From: Melastoma dodecandrum
Lineage: Eukaryota > Streptophyta > Magnoliopsida > Myrtales > Melastomataceae
NCBI GenBank assembly: GCA_029817715.1
Contig: JARUPY010000083.1
Span: forward strand, 2,790,001-2,854,000
Length of the DNA stretch: 64,000 bases
Direction: 5' to 3'
Part shown: positions 12,198-24,059 of the stretch, piece after piece
How positions within the stretch are numbered: position 1 is the stretch's first letter
Layout: each line of letters begins with the position of its first letter
Position numbers and translations under genes: made by a program
The notes under the pieces: generated by a model
Told to the model about the DNA's origin: nothing
Seen by the model: the letters and a program-made list of their open reading frames with translations, nothing else
Database searches by the model: none

Positions 12198-12573
12198 CGT
12201 TTCTGGAGGAAACGTCACACTCAGTGGGATCGTGTCTGACCGTCAGCATCCTTATGCCACTATCGGGCCTGCGAGCCCATTCTATTTTTCCTTTCAGTTG
12301 ACTGTACTTTAACTTTTATGACGATGTCGAACTTGTTGGCTTTCATCTAATTCGCTTCTTTTCTTTTGGGGTTAAATTCGGTGACAACAATCCAATCCCT
12401 ACATTATACATGCCATGCATCATTACATGTCATGCATCCATAGTATCACCGTTTGATGCTGATCGAATGCTCTTTTCTTCCAACCCAAGGTACTGAGCAA
12501 TAGCTCCCTACCAGAAGCGTCCCAGATACCGTGCCATCTGAGCAGTGATGGCTGAAGCTTCTGCAGGACCAGC
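12198..12573 (+). other. Short non-coding spacer between ORF1 and gag
   Basis: About 375 bp with stops in all frames; no feature recognised. Confidence 0.5.
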
Positions 12574-14548
12574 ATGATCCCTACGACACCTTCCGCAGCT
12601 GCAGAGGATGATATAACTCCAGCCGCTGGGGTCACCATTGCTGTCCCTTCACCCGCCGCCATCGAGTTTTCGGCTTCAATGGAATCAACCTCACCCTTCC
12701 CAATATCCGCCTTCCCGCCGTTGCCTCAGACCATACTCACATCTAGGCAACCCTCGGACTGAAGAACATCGCCAATGTACATCCCACCACTGGTTGCATC
12801 AGCAGCGCCACCAGTGATGTCATCAGCTGCTCTACTGACGGCAGCTCCCTTCAATCCCGCAACAAATGCGCTGGCCCAAGGCTCCGGCAGTCCTTCACTG
12901 GGGGACAAGGTGGAGTCTCTCACGGCTGAGCTCTCCTCCTTGAAGACAATGATGGCTGAGCTCCTGCAGCGACAACTAACAGCCACGCCTGCTCCTACTA
13001 CCTCCCACAACCCACATCTTCCCCTTGTCATGCCAGGGGCCCCAACATCTACCACACCGCCATACTCATTTCATTCTAGCCTACCCACTTCATCAAACAC
13101 TCTGCCTCCTTATGACCCGGTCATGCCCCGGATCCGCTACCTCCACAAGTGTAGCATCTTTACATAACCCATACATGCGTGGGCCACCCCTTTCCCTTCC
13201 TATGCCTCAGCCATATTTACTTGCATATTACCCACAGTCATCTTCCCAAGGGCCAACTCCCTACCCGCCAATGCCATTCGGGCCAACTCCCCATACCCAA
13301 ACTCCAACACTTGGGCCAACTCCCTACCATCAAACGACTACCGTGCCTCCTACCTTTAGGATTCCCCCGCCAATTACCACACCTTCGGTTCCACATGTGG
13401 AACCTGCCTTGCTAAGCCCCCGAACCCGCAACGCGGCAATCGTTGATGAGTTATTTGGTGAGCAATAACAGGCTAGCGCTTTCGAGACAAGGCTCGAGGC
13501 TAGGATTGCCTCAATACAACAAGAAGAGGCTCGTCGCATGGCGAAATTGGAAGAGCGCTTGAACGCTATTCAGCGATACCGGGCCCACAACTGGGAGTAT
13601 GCTAACTACTAGATCTCTCAGATACAAGTTCCGCCGAAGTTTAAAATGCCTGAATTTGAGAAGTTTCGCGGGAACGGCTGCCCGGAATTACATTTGAAGC
13701 ACTTCTGCCACAAGATGGTTGTATACCCGGTGGATGATAAATTCCACATCGCCAGTTCCAGGAGAGTTTGGCAGAATCGGCGCTGCATTGTTACTACACA
13801 AAAGATGTTAGTCAGTATGCTACATTCAAAGAATTGGCCCTCGACTTCCTCAATTACTACAGCTTCAACGTAGAGATGGCGCCTACAATATCATACTTGC
13901 AGAAACTGAAGAGGTACCGCACTGAAGATGTCAAGCGGTTTGCCTATCGGTTCAGGCATGTGGCGTCTCAAATTAAACCGACACTTACGGAGAGGGAGCT
14001 CATTGATGAATTCCTCCAGTTGTTACCGCGCGAATACATGCCCAACATGATCTGGCAGACATTCTCTACCTTTGCCCAGGCGGTCATCAATGCTGACAAA
14101 CTTGACGGGGTAAGCCGAGAGGGGGTGATTCCTTCCCCTTCTGCAAAACCGGTGGTAAAGCCTGTTGAACAGGGTAGGCAATCAATGAGAGCAACTCTAC
14201 CCCCGACCTCGTATGCGCCAAGGACATACGTTGTAGCTGCGCTTAGGTTCCCCAGCCCCTGCAACTACTCGTTTTAGACCCCCTGTTAATATAGCAGGAC
14301 AATAGCAGCCAAGGCCTGCACAGATAGAGCGTCCACGACGTAGACTGGAGGACTTGACTCTAACACCCGATCCACTGGATGTCATGTTCATTCGGTTGAG
14401 GGACATGGGCTTTATCAAACCTGTAGAAGCCAAAGCGACAAACCCTTCATCGTTTGGATACAACCCCAAGGCGGTTTGCCAGTACCACTCGGGAGCAACA
14501 GGGCATGACACCAAGGATTGTATTGCTTTGAAGTTCAAAATTTAGAAC
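12574..14548 (+). pseudogene. Ogre gag polyprotein, broken
   Basis: The N-terminal part (12,574-13,468) is a Pro/Ser/Thr-rich low-complexity stretch that changes frame. A coiled-coil-like piece follows near 13,470-13,600. The capsid-like region starts with MPEFEKFRGNGCPELHLK (13,646) and shifts frame near 13,760, continuing as the 169-residue frame at 13,768-14,277 with SYLQKLKR and LLPREYMPNM, typical of Tat gag. A zinc-knuckle-like motif (CQYHSGATGHDTKDC, C-H-H-C spacing) lies near 14,480-14,525. In-frame stops occur at 13,466, 13,612, 14,275 and 14,543. It would have formed the virus-like particle core; this copy cannot make an intact protein. Confidence 0.75.
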
Positions 14549-14555
14549 CTGCTGG

Positions 14556-16490
14556 ATGAAGGAGCCATCATCTGCGCCATCAGCTGCTCCGAACGTTAAG
14601 AGCAATCCTCTTCCAGAACACGTGAATTATATCGGGGCTAATTTCTTCTCAGTTTTGGCTGATCAGGAAGAGGAGGTGCACATGTATGAATATGAATACG
14701 CAGCGCCAAGGAGTGTCAATGTCATAAGCACCGGTCGTGGTCAAGGTCGAGGCCTCAGCCAAGGTCGAGGTAGAAGTCGTGGGTCCCAGTTCAGCAGAAA
14801 TGTTCAACCCACTGTCTTACCTGATGGATTTATATTGGTTCCCCCTCGGCAGCCAAGGACACCGTATGTTTATGTTTCATTGGGATCAACACAACCAGAG
14901 ACATTTCAAGGAGAGTCATCATCAGTGACAGGACCAAGGATTCCGGTCGTGATCGGGCCCAGTTGCACGTCACTAAGCCCAGAAGTTGAATTAATTACCC
15001 GTTCTGGAAGGGTAGTACCAGCTCCTGAAGCCCCGCTCTCAGTTGAATCTTCGAAGCCCAAGGTGCCCTCAAACGAGCAAATCCGCAAGGTGATTTATAC
15101 AGTGAAGGGAAGCGACTATGACATAGTTGAGCAACTTCGGAAACAGCCAGCTCAGATCCACTTATTCGACCTCATCCATTCCTCCGACAAGTACAGAGAG
15201 ATGTTGGAGAAATTTTTAGCCGAGGTGCATGTGCCGGAGCAGGTCGAAGTTGCTGCGTTGGATGCATACATGAGTAGTATGTTGGCGAATAACATAATCA
15301 CTTTCTCAGAAGATGATCTACCAGAACAGGGGCCGGATCACAATAACGCTCTCTTCATCACGCTCAAGTGTCGTGATACCACCATCTCCAAAGTTCTCAT
15401 TGATAGCGGGTCGGGGGTTAACATCATTCCAATGGTTGTAGCTCAAAAGCTCGGCATCAACGTGGAAGAGCTCCCACAGTCCAGCTTGACTATTCGGGCT
15501 TTCGATATCGCGAAGCGGCAGGCTCATGGGGAAGTCACGTTGGAGATCAAAGTTGGGCCAACCCTCTTCTCTACACAGTTCCAGATTCTCGAGACTGCGG
15601 GGTCCTTTAACATGCTACTAGGACGCCCCTGGATTCATTAGGCCGGTGTAGTCCCATCAACGCTTCACCAGATGGTTAGATTTTCCTCAGATGGCAAGCT
15701 CATCACAGTCAAGGGAGAACACTCGATGGAGCTTTGCCACGAAATCGATATGTCGTACGTTGGAGAGCCAACCAAAGAGCCATCAACAACCCAAACCTTG
15801 GAGATGGTGAATATGGTGAAGCGTGATTATAAATCGGATCCTTTAATGACGTGGGGCAACATCAGCGCTGCAAAAGAGTTTCTTAGACATGGATATCAAC
15901 TGGGCCAAGGACTCGAAGTTAGAGGACAAGGAATCGTCTACCCGATCACTATTCCAGCTCCTGTGGATACTACTGGGCTTGGGTTCACAGGCAAGGTGCG
16001 ACGCAAGCAGAATAATCATACCAATAGCAAGTCGATCATCCGTTTCATCCGTTCATCTGCGGCAACAATGGAAGGTGAAATCATGTCTGAGAAGCTAGAA
16101 TATGTGAAGATTCGGAATGATGAAGAAATCAATAATGAGCGGATGACCGTTAAACATGTCAATGTCATCCGAGCGAATGAAGGGCACGGTCATAGGTGTC
16201 GACCTCGCCTGCGTGCTCACTTCATGCCTCCTAATGTCGCCATCCCACTGAATCAAATGCCAGGGCAAGCCAGGGCACCGTACTTTCGGGCTCCAGTGGT
16301 GCCAATGCCGCCCAAGACGCCTCCAAGGGTTGAAGCGCCTCCTCCGAACAGGCGAATAGATTCTCTTACTATGAGCGAGGAAGTGGAGGAGAAGGAAGAC
16401 GAGAAGACCGGGTCACAAGAGTCCGAAGAAGAAGTTTGTATGATGGAAGCGTCGATCTTGGCCGAGTCAAACAGGCCTCTCGACGGGTGA
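14556..16490 (+). pseudogene. Ogre protease and linker, interrupted by a stop
   Basis: The frame 14,556-15,641 holds an RG-rich stretch, then a retropepsin-type aspartic protease with its active-site motif (KVLIDSGSGVNIIP) at about residues 278-291 and the second signature LLGRPWIH at its end. A TAG at 15,639 interrupts the frame right after this; the frame resumes immediately with AGVVPSTLHQ, so a single base change probably created the stop. The linker (15,672-16,490) ends in an acidic stretch. In Ogre elements this region precedes an intron. Confidence 0.75.
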
Positions 16491-16798
16491 AACCTTCCAT
16501 CTTTACTTTTCTGCAATTAGATAAGTAGAGTCTAGAGTAAGTTACTTACTACATTCTGGTCGCGGACTAGCAGTGATGTCTATATGTAACGCGACCCCTA
16601 GGTAGTATTAGGGCATTTGCGGGATCGGGCCGCTGATGATCAAGGCGAATCTGAGGAAACGACGAGGGTCCCGCTGAGTCCTGATCCCACGACGCTTTCC
16701 TTTTGTCAAAAGCGCATGCCTTATTATAAATTGTCGCATGAAACAATATTTGAAACGGTCCATTTGAATACATCACTCTAATTTCTTCTCCTTTTCAG
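16491..16798 (+). other. Putative Ogre pro-RT intron
   Basis: The coding frames before and after this 308-bp stretch belong to protease-linker and RT-leader sequence, while the stretch itself is full of stops. It ends in a good acceptor: pyrimidine-rich TTCTTCTCCTTTTCAG at 16,783-16,798. Possible donors are GTGAAA near 16,487 and GTAAGT near 16,535; I cannot choose between them. Ogre elements are known for an intron at exactly this place. Confidence 0.55.
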
Positions 16799-18176
16799 GA
16801 ACGGCGCTTCGGGTATACCCGAGAAAACATCTGAACAAGATGGAGAAGCAGTAGATGACCCTAAGTCCATAGAAGGAAATTATGGCTTGGAACAAGGTCT
16901 TCAACGACATGAAGAACCAAAGGACAACACACTACAAAAGCTGGTTTCAATTGACATCGGAACCCTAGATGACCCCAATGAGTAGTTCATCGGTGCAGAT
17001 TTATCAAGGGATGAAACAGAAGACATCATCAGCCTGCTTAGGGAATTCTCTGACGTTTTTGCTTGGTCATACACAGATATGCCGGGACTAGATTCAGAGA
17101 TTGTGGAGCACAAGATCCCTACAAACCCATCAATCCATCCTATAAAGCAGAAGCAACGCCGGTACAAGGCCGAACTAGCCCTTTCCATCAAGGAAGAAGT
17201 GGATAAGCCGCTGAAGGCCAACTTTATTGAAGTGTCTACCTATCCACAATGGGTTGCCAACATAGTCCTTGTCATCAAGAAGAACGGGAAGGTCCGAGTC
17301 TACGTCGACTATCGCGACCTCAACAAAGCAAGTCCCAAGGATGACTTTCCACTCCCACACATCGTTTTACTGGTAGACAATACCGCTGGATTCAGTAGAT
17401 TCTCTTTCATGGATGGATTCTCCGGTTACAATCAAATTCGTATGGCCGAAGAAGACAAGGAGAAGACAACCTTCACAACACTCTGGGGCACATTCTGTTA
17501 TCGAGTCATGCCTTTTGGACTCAAGAATGCTGGGGCAACTTATCAACGTCCTATGGTGGTTTTGTTTCATGACATGATGCATCGCGAAATTGAAGTCTAC
17601 ATCGACGACATGATCGCCAAGTCCAAAGAAGATGAAAGCCACACTGTCATTCTCCGAAAGCTATTCGAACGGCTTCGCAAGTACAAGCTGCGCCTCAACC
17701 CCGCCAAATGCGTATTTGGAGCAACTTCAGGCAAACTTCTTGGTTTCATTGTCAGTAACAAAGGCATTGAGATTGATCCTGATAAAATCAAAGCAATTTG
17801 TGATCTCCCAGCTCCAAGGTCAGTCAAAGAGATCCGCGGCTTCATGGGTCGCGTTAACTACATCGGAAAGTTCATTTCTAACCTGGCCGACACATGCAAA
17901 CCTCTGTTCAACAAACTAAGGAAGGATGTCAAATTTGAGTGGGATGATGATTGCAAAATTGCATTTGAACAAATTAAGATGTATTTGACAGAACCACTAG
18001 TTCTTATCCCGCCAAAGCCGGGGCATCCTCTCACGCTCTATCTCACCGTTAGGGAAGTGGAGCCATGCTTGCCCAACAACTGCCAGGCGCCAAAGAGCAC
18101 GCGATCTACTACCTCAGCAAGAAATTTACAGATTGTGAGTTCTCCACCGACTTCGATAGTATACTTTGCACTATGA
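16799..18176 (+). pseudogene. Ogre reverse transcriptase, broken at its C-end
   Basis: After a short leader (one in-frame stop at 16,984) the RT runs open from 17,079. Motifs in order: KNGKVRVYVDYRDLNKASP, FSFMDGFSGYNQI (first catalytic Asp), MPFGLKNAGATYQR, and VYIDDMIAKS (the YIDD core, second and third Asp), then LGFIVS and the connection domain SVKEIRGFMGRVNYIG. The frame is lost near 18,055, where the first RNase H begins. It is full-length Ty3-gypsy RT in layout, but one deletion and the frameshift make the polyprotein non-functional. Confidence 0.85.
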
Positions 18177-18790
18177 GATCCTGTTAGTATCCGAGAATGA
18201 CCCGCTCAAATATCTCTTCGACAAGCCAACATTGTTGGGAAGAGTCTCTAAGTGGCAATTACAACTTGCCGAATTCGACATTCGATTCCATTCCACGAAG
18301 TCAGTAAATGGGAGAACAATCGCTGATCATATCGCTGAGTGTCTAGGAACGGATGATTCGTCTTTGGAAATTGGACTACCAGATGAGAACATCTTGCTCA
18401 TGGAACAAGAACCAAGATGGAAGATGTACTTTGACGGTGCGGTCAATCCTCAGGATCAGGAGTAGGAGCTGTGATAATTTCCCCAGATGGACAATATTAC
18501 CCAACGGCTGCCAAAGTCACTTTTCCCTGTACGAACAACATAGCTGAATATGAAGCGTGCATCCTCGGCCTACTTTGCGCACTCAACATGGGGGTTAAGC
18601 TCCTTAACGTTAACGGAGATTCGGCACTCATCATCTCCCGGATAAATGGAGCATGGTGCACTCGAGGCCCAAAGCTTATTCCATATCAGGATTATCTACA
18701 AACACTAATCCGACAATTCACTGACATTGAATTCAATTATCTCTCACGAACTGATAACCGATTTGCTGATGCTCTTGCAGTACTCGCATC
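18166..18790 (+). pseudogene. Ogre dual RNase H region (second, 'archaeal-type' RNase H)
   Basis: The end of the first RNase H is visible as RVSKWQLQLAEFDIRF. A second RNase H follows: MYFDGAVN (first Asp), AEYEACILGL (Glu), NGDSALII (Asp) and NRFADALA (last Asp) within 18,418-18,785. A one-base loss near 18,440-18,465 splits it between two frames. Two successive RNase H domains are a recognised hallmark of the Tat lineage. Confidence 0.8.
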
Positions 18791-20147
18791 AATGATTCCG
18801 CTGGCTGGAGAAATGGACATTGAGCCTCTGCGCCTCAATATTGTCGATGATCCAAGCTGCATGCACATTGAGCAGAGTCAACCCGAAGATTCTCTACCCT
18901 GGTTTACGGACATCAAGAATTATTTACAATCAGGAGGATTTCCCCAAAATAGCACAGGGAAAGAACACAAGTTCATTCGGAGGATAACAAGAAGCTATTT
19001 TCTAGACGGTGATACCTTATACAAGAAATCCTTCACGACAGCCCTCATGAGATGCGTCACCAAGCAAGAAGCTGAAGCTTTCATTTTTGAAATACACGAA
19101 GGGGTTTGCGGACCACACATGAACGGATACGCTCTCGCCCAGAAGATAATGCGACAGGGGTATTATTGGCTCGCAATGGAAGCTGATTGTATCAAATATG
19201 TCAAAGCATGTCACCAATGTCAGATTTACAGCGACAAAGTACATGTCCCTCCAATAAGCCTCTACCCACTATTTGAACCATGGCCGTTCTCAATGTGGGG
19301 CATGGATGTGATCAGGCCCATCAATCCCAAAGCATCCAACGGGTACCGATTCTTGCTGGTTGCAATCGATTACTTCACCAAATGGGTTGAAGCACAATCC
19401 TTCAAAGAAGTCACAGCAAACAACGTCGTGCGTTTCATGAGGGCAAACATCATCGCCAGATATGGAGTTCCAGAACTATTAGTCACAGATAATGGTTCAA
19501 ACTTCAACAGCAAACTGATGGAATCCCTATGCATGGAATTTCGAATCAAGCATCTCAACTCTTCGCCGTACCGTCCACAAATGAATGGCCCAGTTGAAGC
19601 CGCCAATAAGAGTATGAAGAAGATTCTTCAAAAGACGACAATTACATATCGTGATTGGCACGAGAAGCTTCCTTTTGCGTTACTCGCCTACAGAACGACG
19701 ATGTGCACTTCGACTGGGGCAACTCCCTTCGAGCTCGTCTATGACACTCAAGCAGTCATTCCAGCAGAGACAAGATACCAACTCTCAGGATATCATCCCA
19801 AAGTAACAGGACAGAAGAAGAGAAGGACGACCATCAACTCGCCCACCTCGACTTCATTGATGAGAAACGACTTGCCGCAACTCACTATATGCAATGCTAC
19901 CAACAACGCATGTCTAGAGCATTCAAAAAAAAAGGTCAAGCCAATCAGATACAAACTAGGTGACCTCGTCCTTAAAAGAATCCTACCGAATGTCGAGGAT
20001 CCACGAGGAAAATTCGCTCCAAACTACGAAGGACCGTTCGTCGTTAAGCACGCCTTCTCAGAAGGAGCAACCATCTTAGCAAAAATGGATGGAGGAGAGC
20101 TGCCACAAGCAATTTATGCAGATGCTCTCCGACGTTATTACACCTGA
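18791..20147 (+). pseudogene. Ogre integrase
   Basis: Continues in the frame 18,471-20,147. It shows the zinc-binding HHCC module (histidines in HEGVCGPHMNG, cysteines in CHQCQ near 19,210), then the DDE core: Asp in MWGMDVIRPI, Asp in VTDNGSNF and Glu in GPVEAANKS. A C-terminal GPF/Y-like module (YEGPFVV) and the stop at 20,145 follow. This integrase frame is open, but it depends on upstream broken frames for expression. Confidence 0.85.
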
Positions 20148-22229
20148 CTGGTATCTAGGTTTCAAGTCAGACTGTTGAGACGATATCCGTCAGTTGAATT
20201 CTTTTATACCTCGAAGAATCACTCAGGATGAAGAACACTGACAATAGGGATAAGGGAGAAATACACAATCATTCTTCTCCTCATTCAGGTTAAGCGAAAT
20301 TACATGAACGCATTTCGTTTACGTCCTTTGTCTCATGAGCAGGGACAGGAGCTCCTCACACGTATGGTGCAAAATTCCTATGACAAAGGCAAGGGTGGTA
20401 GGGTGGCAAAGCTTCAAGCCAAAGCTTGTTAGCAATTTCGTCAGACCTTCGATTCCATCGGACGAAGATGCAATGATGAAACCATGCAAAAAGGGAAGTA
20501 TCAAAACTCTACTTCGCCTTTCATATAAATGAAGTCACATGAGCAAACTTCATTCTCACTTCAAAAGAAAACAAGTTACATGAGCTCACTTGTTGTCTGT
20601 CCTTTGCCTAACGTAGGTACATGAGCATCCTATTTTGTAGACAAAGGTACGGGCGGTTGGGTGGAAAATTTCGAACCAAAGCTTCGAGATTGCCTTTGTT
20701 GTCACCATGGATGACCATACCAAAAGGGAGTATCATTTACATTGCTCTTTAATGAAGTTTTTATTATTCCTCAGATGGAGTCAAAATGACCATTGAGATG
20801 GACATATCCATCTTAGCTCCCCAACGGATATTTCACTTCATCTCTCCAAGCGAGAGTCGAAGTACATGAACTAACTTCGTCTCCGTCCGTTGTTGACTGT
20901 GTAGGCACATGGACATCTATACAGTATGATACAAACTCCTAGGCAACGGCGTGAGTGGTCGGGTGGAACCCGTTCTCGAGTTTAATCTAAAAGAACATAG
21001 AAAGCGAAAGTACAAACACTTTCCCCGCGAAGTTTGCACAAGAGCACCACAGAGGTTTGAGTACTTCAACCTGTTCATTTCTTAAGCATTTGTGTGCCCC
21101 TTTGCATATAATTTGAAATTATTTTTGATAATAAGAATGTTTCTGAGTGAGAGTGGAGAAGGCAAGCCTATTCCTAAACACTTACCCTGAGTGATAAGCG
21201 CAAACACTGTGTGGATTCATGCACAAACATTCAAGCGGATAACGAATCCTTTGACAAAAGATGCTCCAAACCAGGATGAGATCGAGTATTTCTTCTCTAC
21301 CCCAAACACGAAACATCAACCATTGCTAGCCCCTTTCGAGCCAAAGTTGAAGTTTTTGTACACACACTATACCCCATAGAGTCTAAGGACCGCCTCACAT
21401 TGAGGTTTAAAGGAGATGTTGTAGCTAGAAACCGGAAGCAACGAACCGTAGAGGCAACACTTCCTCAAGATTCAAGCGAAGAGGCATCATCGACAGTTAA
21501 GCCCGCCGGTTGAGTCGTTCCTAGAGGTGAAACTTCTCGAACAATACTACAAGGAATACAAATTCCAAAGAAGATTATCAGAAAATAAAGCGGGGCAAAT
21601 CCCTGCGATCCAGCAAAGAAAAGAAAGAATTAGCGTAAAGATGGTCGACAAAATAAAGTACCAGGGCCGACATTGGTGGTCGCAAGAGCAAAGGTGTTAT
21701 CTTTCGAGCAAGTCAAAAATGAAATTTTCCCCAAAGTGGATCATCTACAAGCCACCTGTTCGTCCCGACGGAACATGTCAACTGGTGAGCTGTCTGAAGG
21801 ATGGAGAATTTGCTTGAATGGTGGAATCTCTACGACCTGGTAGCTTCCGATGAGCTCCTTAAACTCTTTTGTTCAAATGATAAATTTAAACCTTCAATCT
21901 AAAGGCCTTATGCCGAACCCACATTATAACCCAAGTAAAGTCTTCTTCGATCGGTACATGAGCATCCAAGTCAAAGGAATTCCGAAATCCAACTGAAGTG
22001 GCTTTCAGAAATGAGAGTAAAGCATGAGAGAAGTCAGAAGACCTTCTCTGCTCCCGTTCAGAAACTTTTTTTAAGAGAAAACAAAATGAAACATAATGTG
22101 CATATACACTTGGGTATTTTACGTTGCAACTGATAATTTTCTTGATGAGTTTTTAGGATACATGTCGACCAAGAATAATTTGAGGTATTAACGATATTCT
22201 TGCGAGAGAATCTTTTCATATTCCCTGTC
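20148..22229 (+). repeat. Ogre 3' untranslated region with degenerate ~280-bp tandem repeats
   Basis: Three related units begin near 20,330, 20,610 and 20,895. Each has ACATGAGCA/ACATGGACA, then a GGCAACGG or AAAGGCAAGGG-like core, then GGTNGGGTGGAA and CGAAGCTT-like sequence. No protein is recognised; the small ORFs (20,335; 21,191; 21,527) carry no motif. Long repeat-bearing 3' regions between integrase and LTR are usual in Ogre elements. Confidence 0.6.
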
Positions 22230-22242
22230 AAGGAGGGGCAAA
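22230..22242 (+). other. Polypurine tract
   Basis: AAGGAGGGGCAAA directly before CTGTAATACC; primes plus-strand synthesis and fixes the start of the 3' LTR at 22,244. Confidence 0.75.
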
Positions 22243-22263
22243 CTGTAATACCTCAAATAAACC

Positions 22264-23630
22264 ATGAATTACAATTACTTAAAAAGGGCACAATACAACC
22301 GCCTAAAATTTGTTGTGGACGGAGTTCACATAAAGACTACTATTGATGCAAACAGTGTAAAAAAACGGGGAATCCGCCGACGCCGCTGCTGCAACGAGTT
22401 TCAGCTACCCAAATATGCTCGGCGTGCATGTGGGAGCTGCACCATCGGTCTACAGAGGAACCCATCTGCAAGCGATGCCGTTCCTTGATGGGCCATTCTA
22501 TGAGCTTTCCAACCCCTGTTTATGATACTACAACAGAAAGCAGCAGAGCAATCGGCCGCATAAGTTGCTCTCATGGAACTGGCGATGGCTGGGAAGTCAA
22601 CCAGTCTATCCCATTACCTATTAATGAAACTGGTCTGTACAAAATCTACTTCAGGAATATGCTCAGAAGGTGAACTATGCCATTCCTTCATATGAGTGTA
22701 CCAAGGACTACTCACCTAACAGAGCGGCTTCGTTCTATTGTACGGTTGATGTCGGAGAAATCAAATACATTGGCGCCAGTGCTCGGACCAAGAAAGAGGT
22801 GGAAATCAAAGCTGCCAGAACCGCTCTACTAGCTATACAGTTGTGTTCCTCGGAGTCGGCCCCTTAGAAGACTCAACTGACCGTTGTCCCGTGCAAGAAG
22901 AGGAGTGTCGAATCAAACATCAAAACAGTGCCTGATAAGAATCTTCCCAAGACCAAGAAACGACGTTTCGATAAGAAGAAGTTAGGGACAGAATCACCTA
23001 CAGCGGGGAACCCAGATTCACCAGGAATTTCTCCGGACCAGCTGCCCGACGTGAATTCTAGTGACGAATCAAGAGAGCAAAGCACCCCTAAGATGAATCC
23101 GCCCAAGCTCCCCAACATCCCTACATGACAAATGCTGCACAACCTCCGCTGATGATACCTCCGGGTCAACTGTCGTGCATGAAACCCCATTAATGAGACC
23201 TCGAGAGACTTCACATTCTGCAAGACTTGGCAATGATTTAGAACATCAAAAAACAGAAGATGGCACCTGAACTGCAGACACCCCTTGCTCAAGGAAACTC
23301 TCATGCTACTCATTGTCAACAAATGGCCCCCTATCAGCAACGACAACGGGACCTCACTTACAGACACGGCCACTATTGTAGCCCTATCCTCCTATGCAAC
23401 TTCAACCTCACCCAATTCCCGAAATGCCTTTGCACCTGCAGTTCCAGACCAATAGCCACCACATACCCAGCCCATGCCAAAGAAGAAAGCCAAAGACAAA
23501 CCTTATGGCCTCGAACAGTCAGGGTGTTGGGGTCACTGAAGAGCAGTATCAACAGCAGTTTCTTCTGCAAAGGCAGAAAGTTCCAAACGTAAAGAGAAAC
23601 CTGTTTGTGAGGAGAAGAAATGGATGAATG
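22264..23630 (+). pseudogene. Captured fragment of a HYL1/DRB1-type double-stranded-RNA-binding protein gene
   Basis: The clearest part is 22,631-22,867, an open segment reading LLQEYAQKVNYAIPSYEC, then FYCTVDVGEIKYIGASARTK and KKEVEIKAARTALLAIQ. This is a complete dsRNA-binding motif of the alpha-beta-beta-beta-alpha type. Its ETGLxKNLLQEYAQK-like entry is the one found before the second dsRBD of HYL1/DRB1-type proteins. A one-base loss in the run CAAAATCTACTT near 22,640 puts the linker (PINETGLYK) in a different frame. Downstream, a Lys-rich stretch and Pro/Gln-rich frames look like the C-terminal part, with stops. DRB1 proteins assist Dicer-like enzymes in making microRNAs; this copy is a decayed transposon-borne piece. 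Confidence 0.65.
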
Positions 23631-24059
23631 GCCTTATAGAGTCCAGCCCTTCACAATCCTAGAAGCTCCTCGACAGCATGGATCTAATTATCAAATCCAT
23701 TTAGAAGCTGAACTTGGACAACCTGCAGTCTTAGCTACAAAATCTTGTTAGCCCACCAGCTATTAACCCACCACAAAAAGCCCCATAAAATAGCCCAAAA
23801 AGCCCAAATTATTTTCCCCCGACAAGAAGGACGTTTCTAGCCTCTGGACAGACACAACATACTGAAAATACCCCTGAATCCTTAGCCCTTGTCTGCCTCC
23901 TGCAGGAAAGGTGATTTGGACGACGCTCTAGTACGATTCTGTCCCCTAACGGCTTCAGCTCCCCAACTGAAATCGATCAGAGACTAACTGAATCAGGGCT
24001 GGGAGGATTCAAACTAAATTAGAAGAATCGGAAGAGCTTCAGAGAGAAAGGCGAGACGA

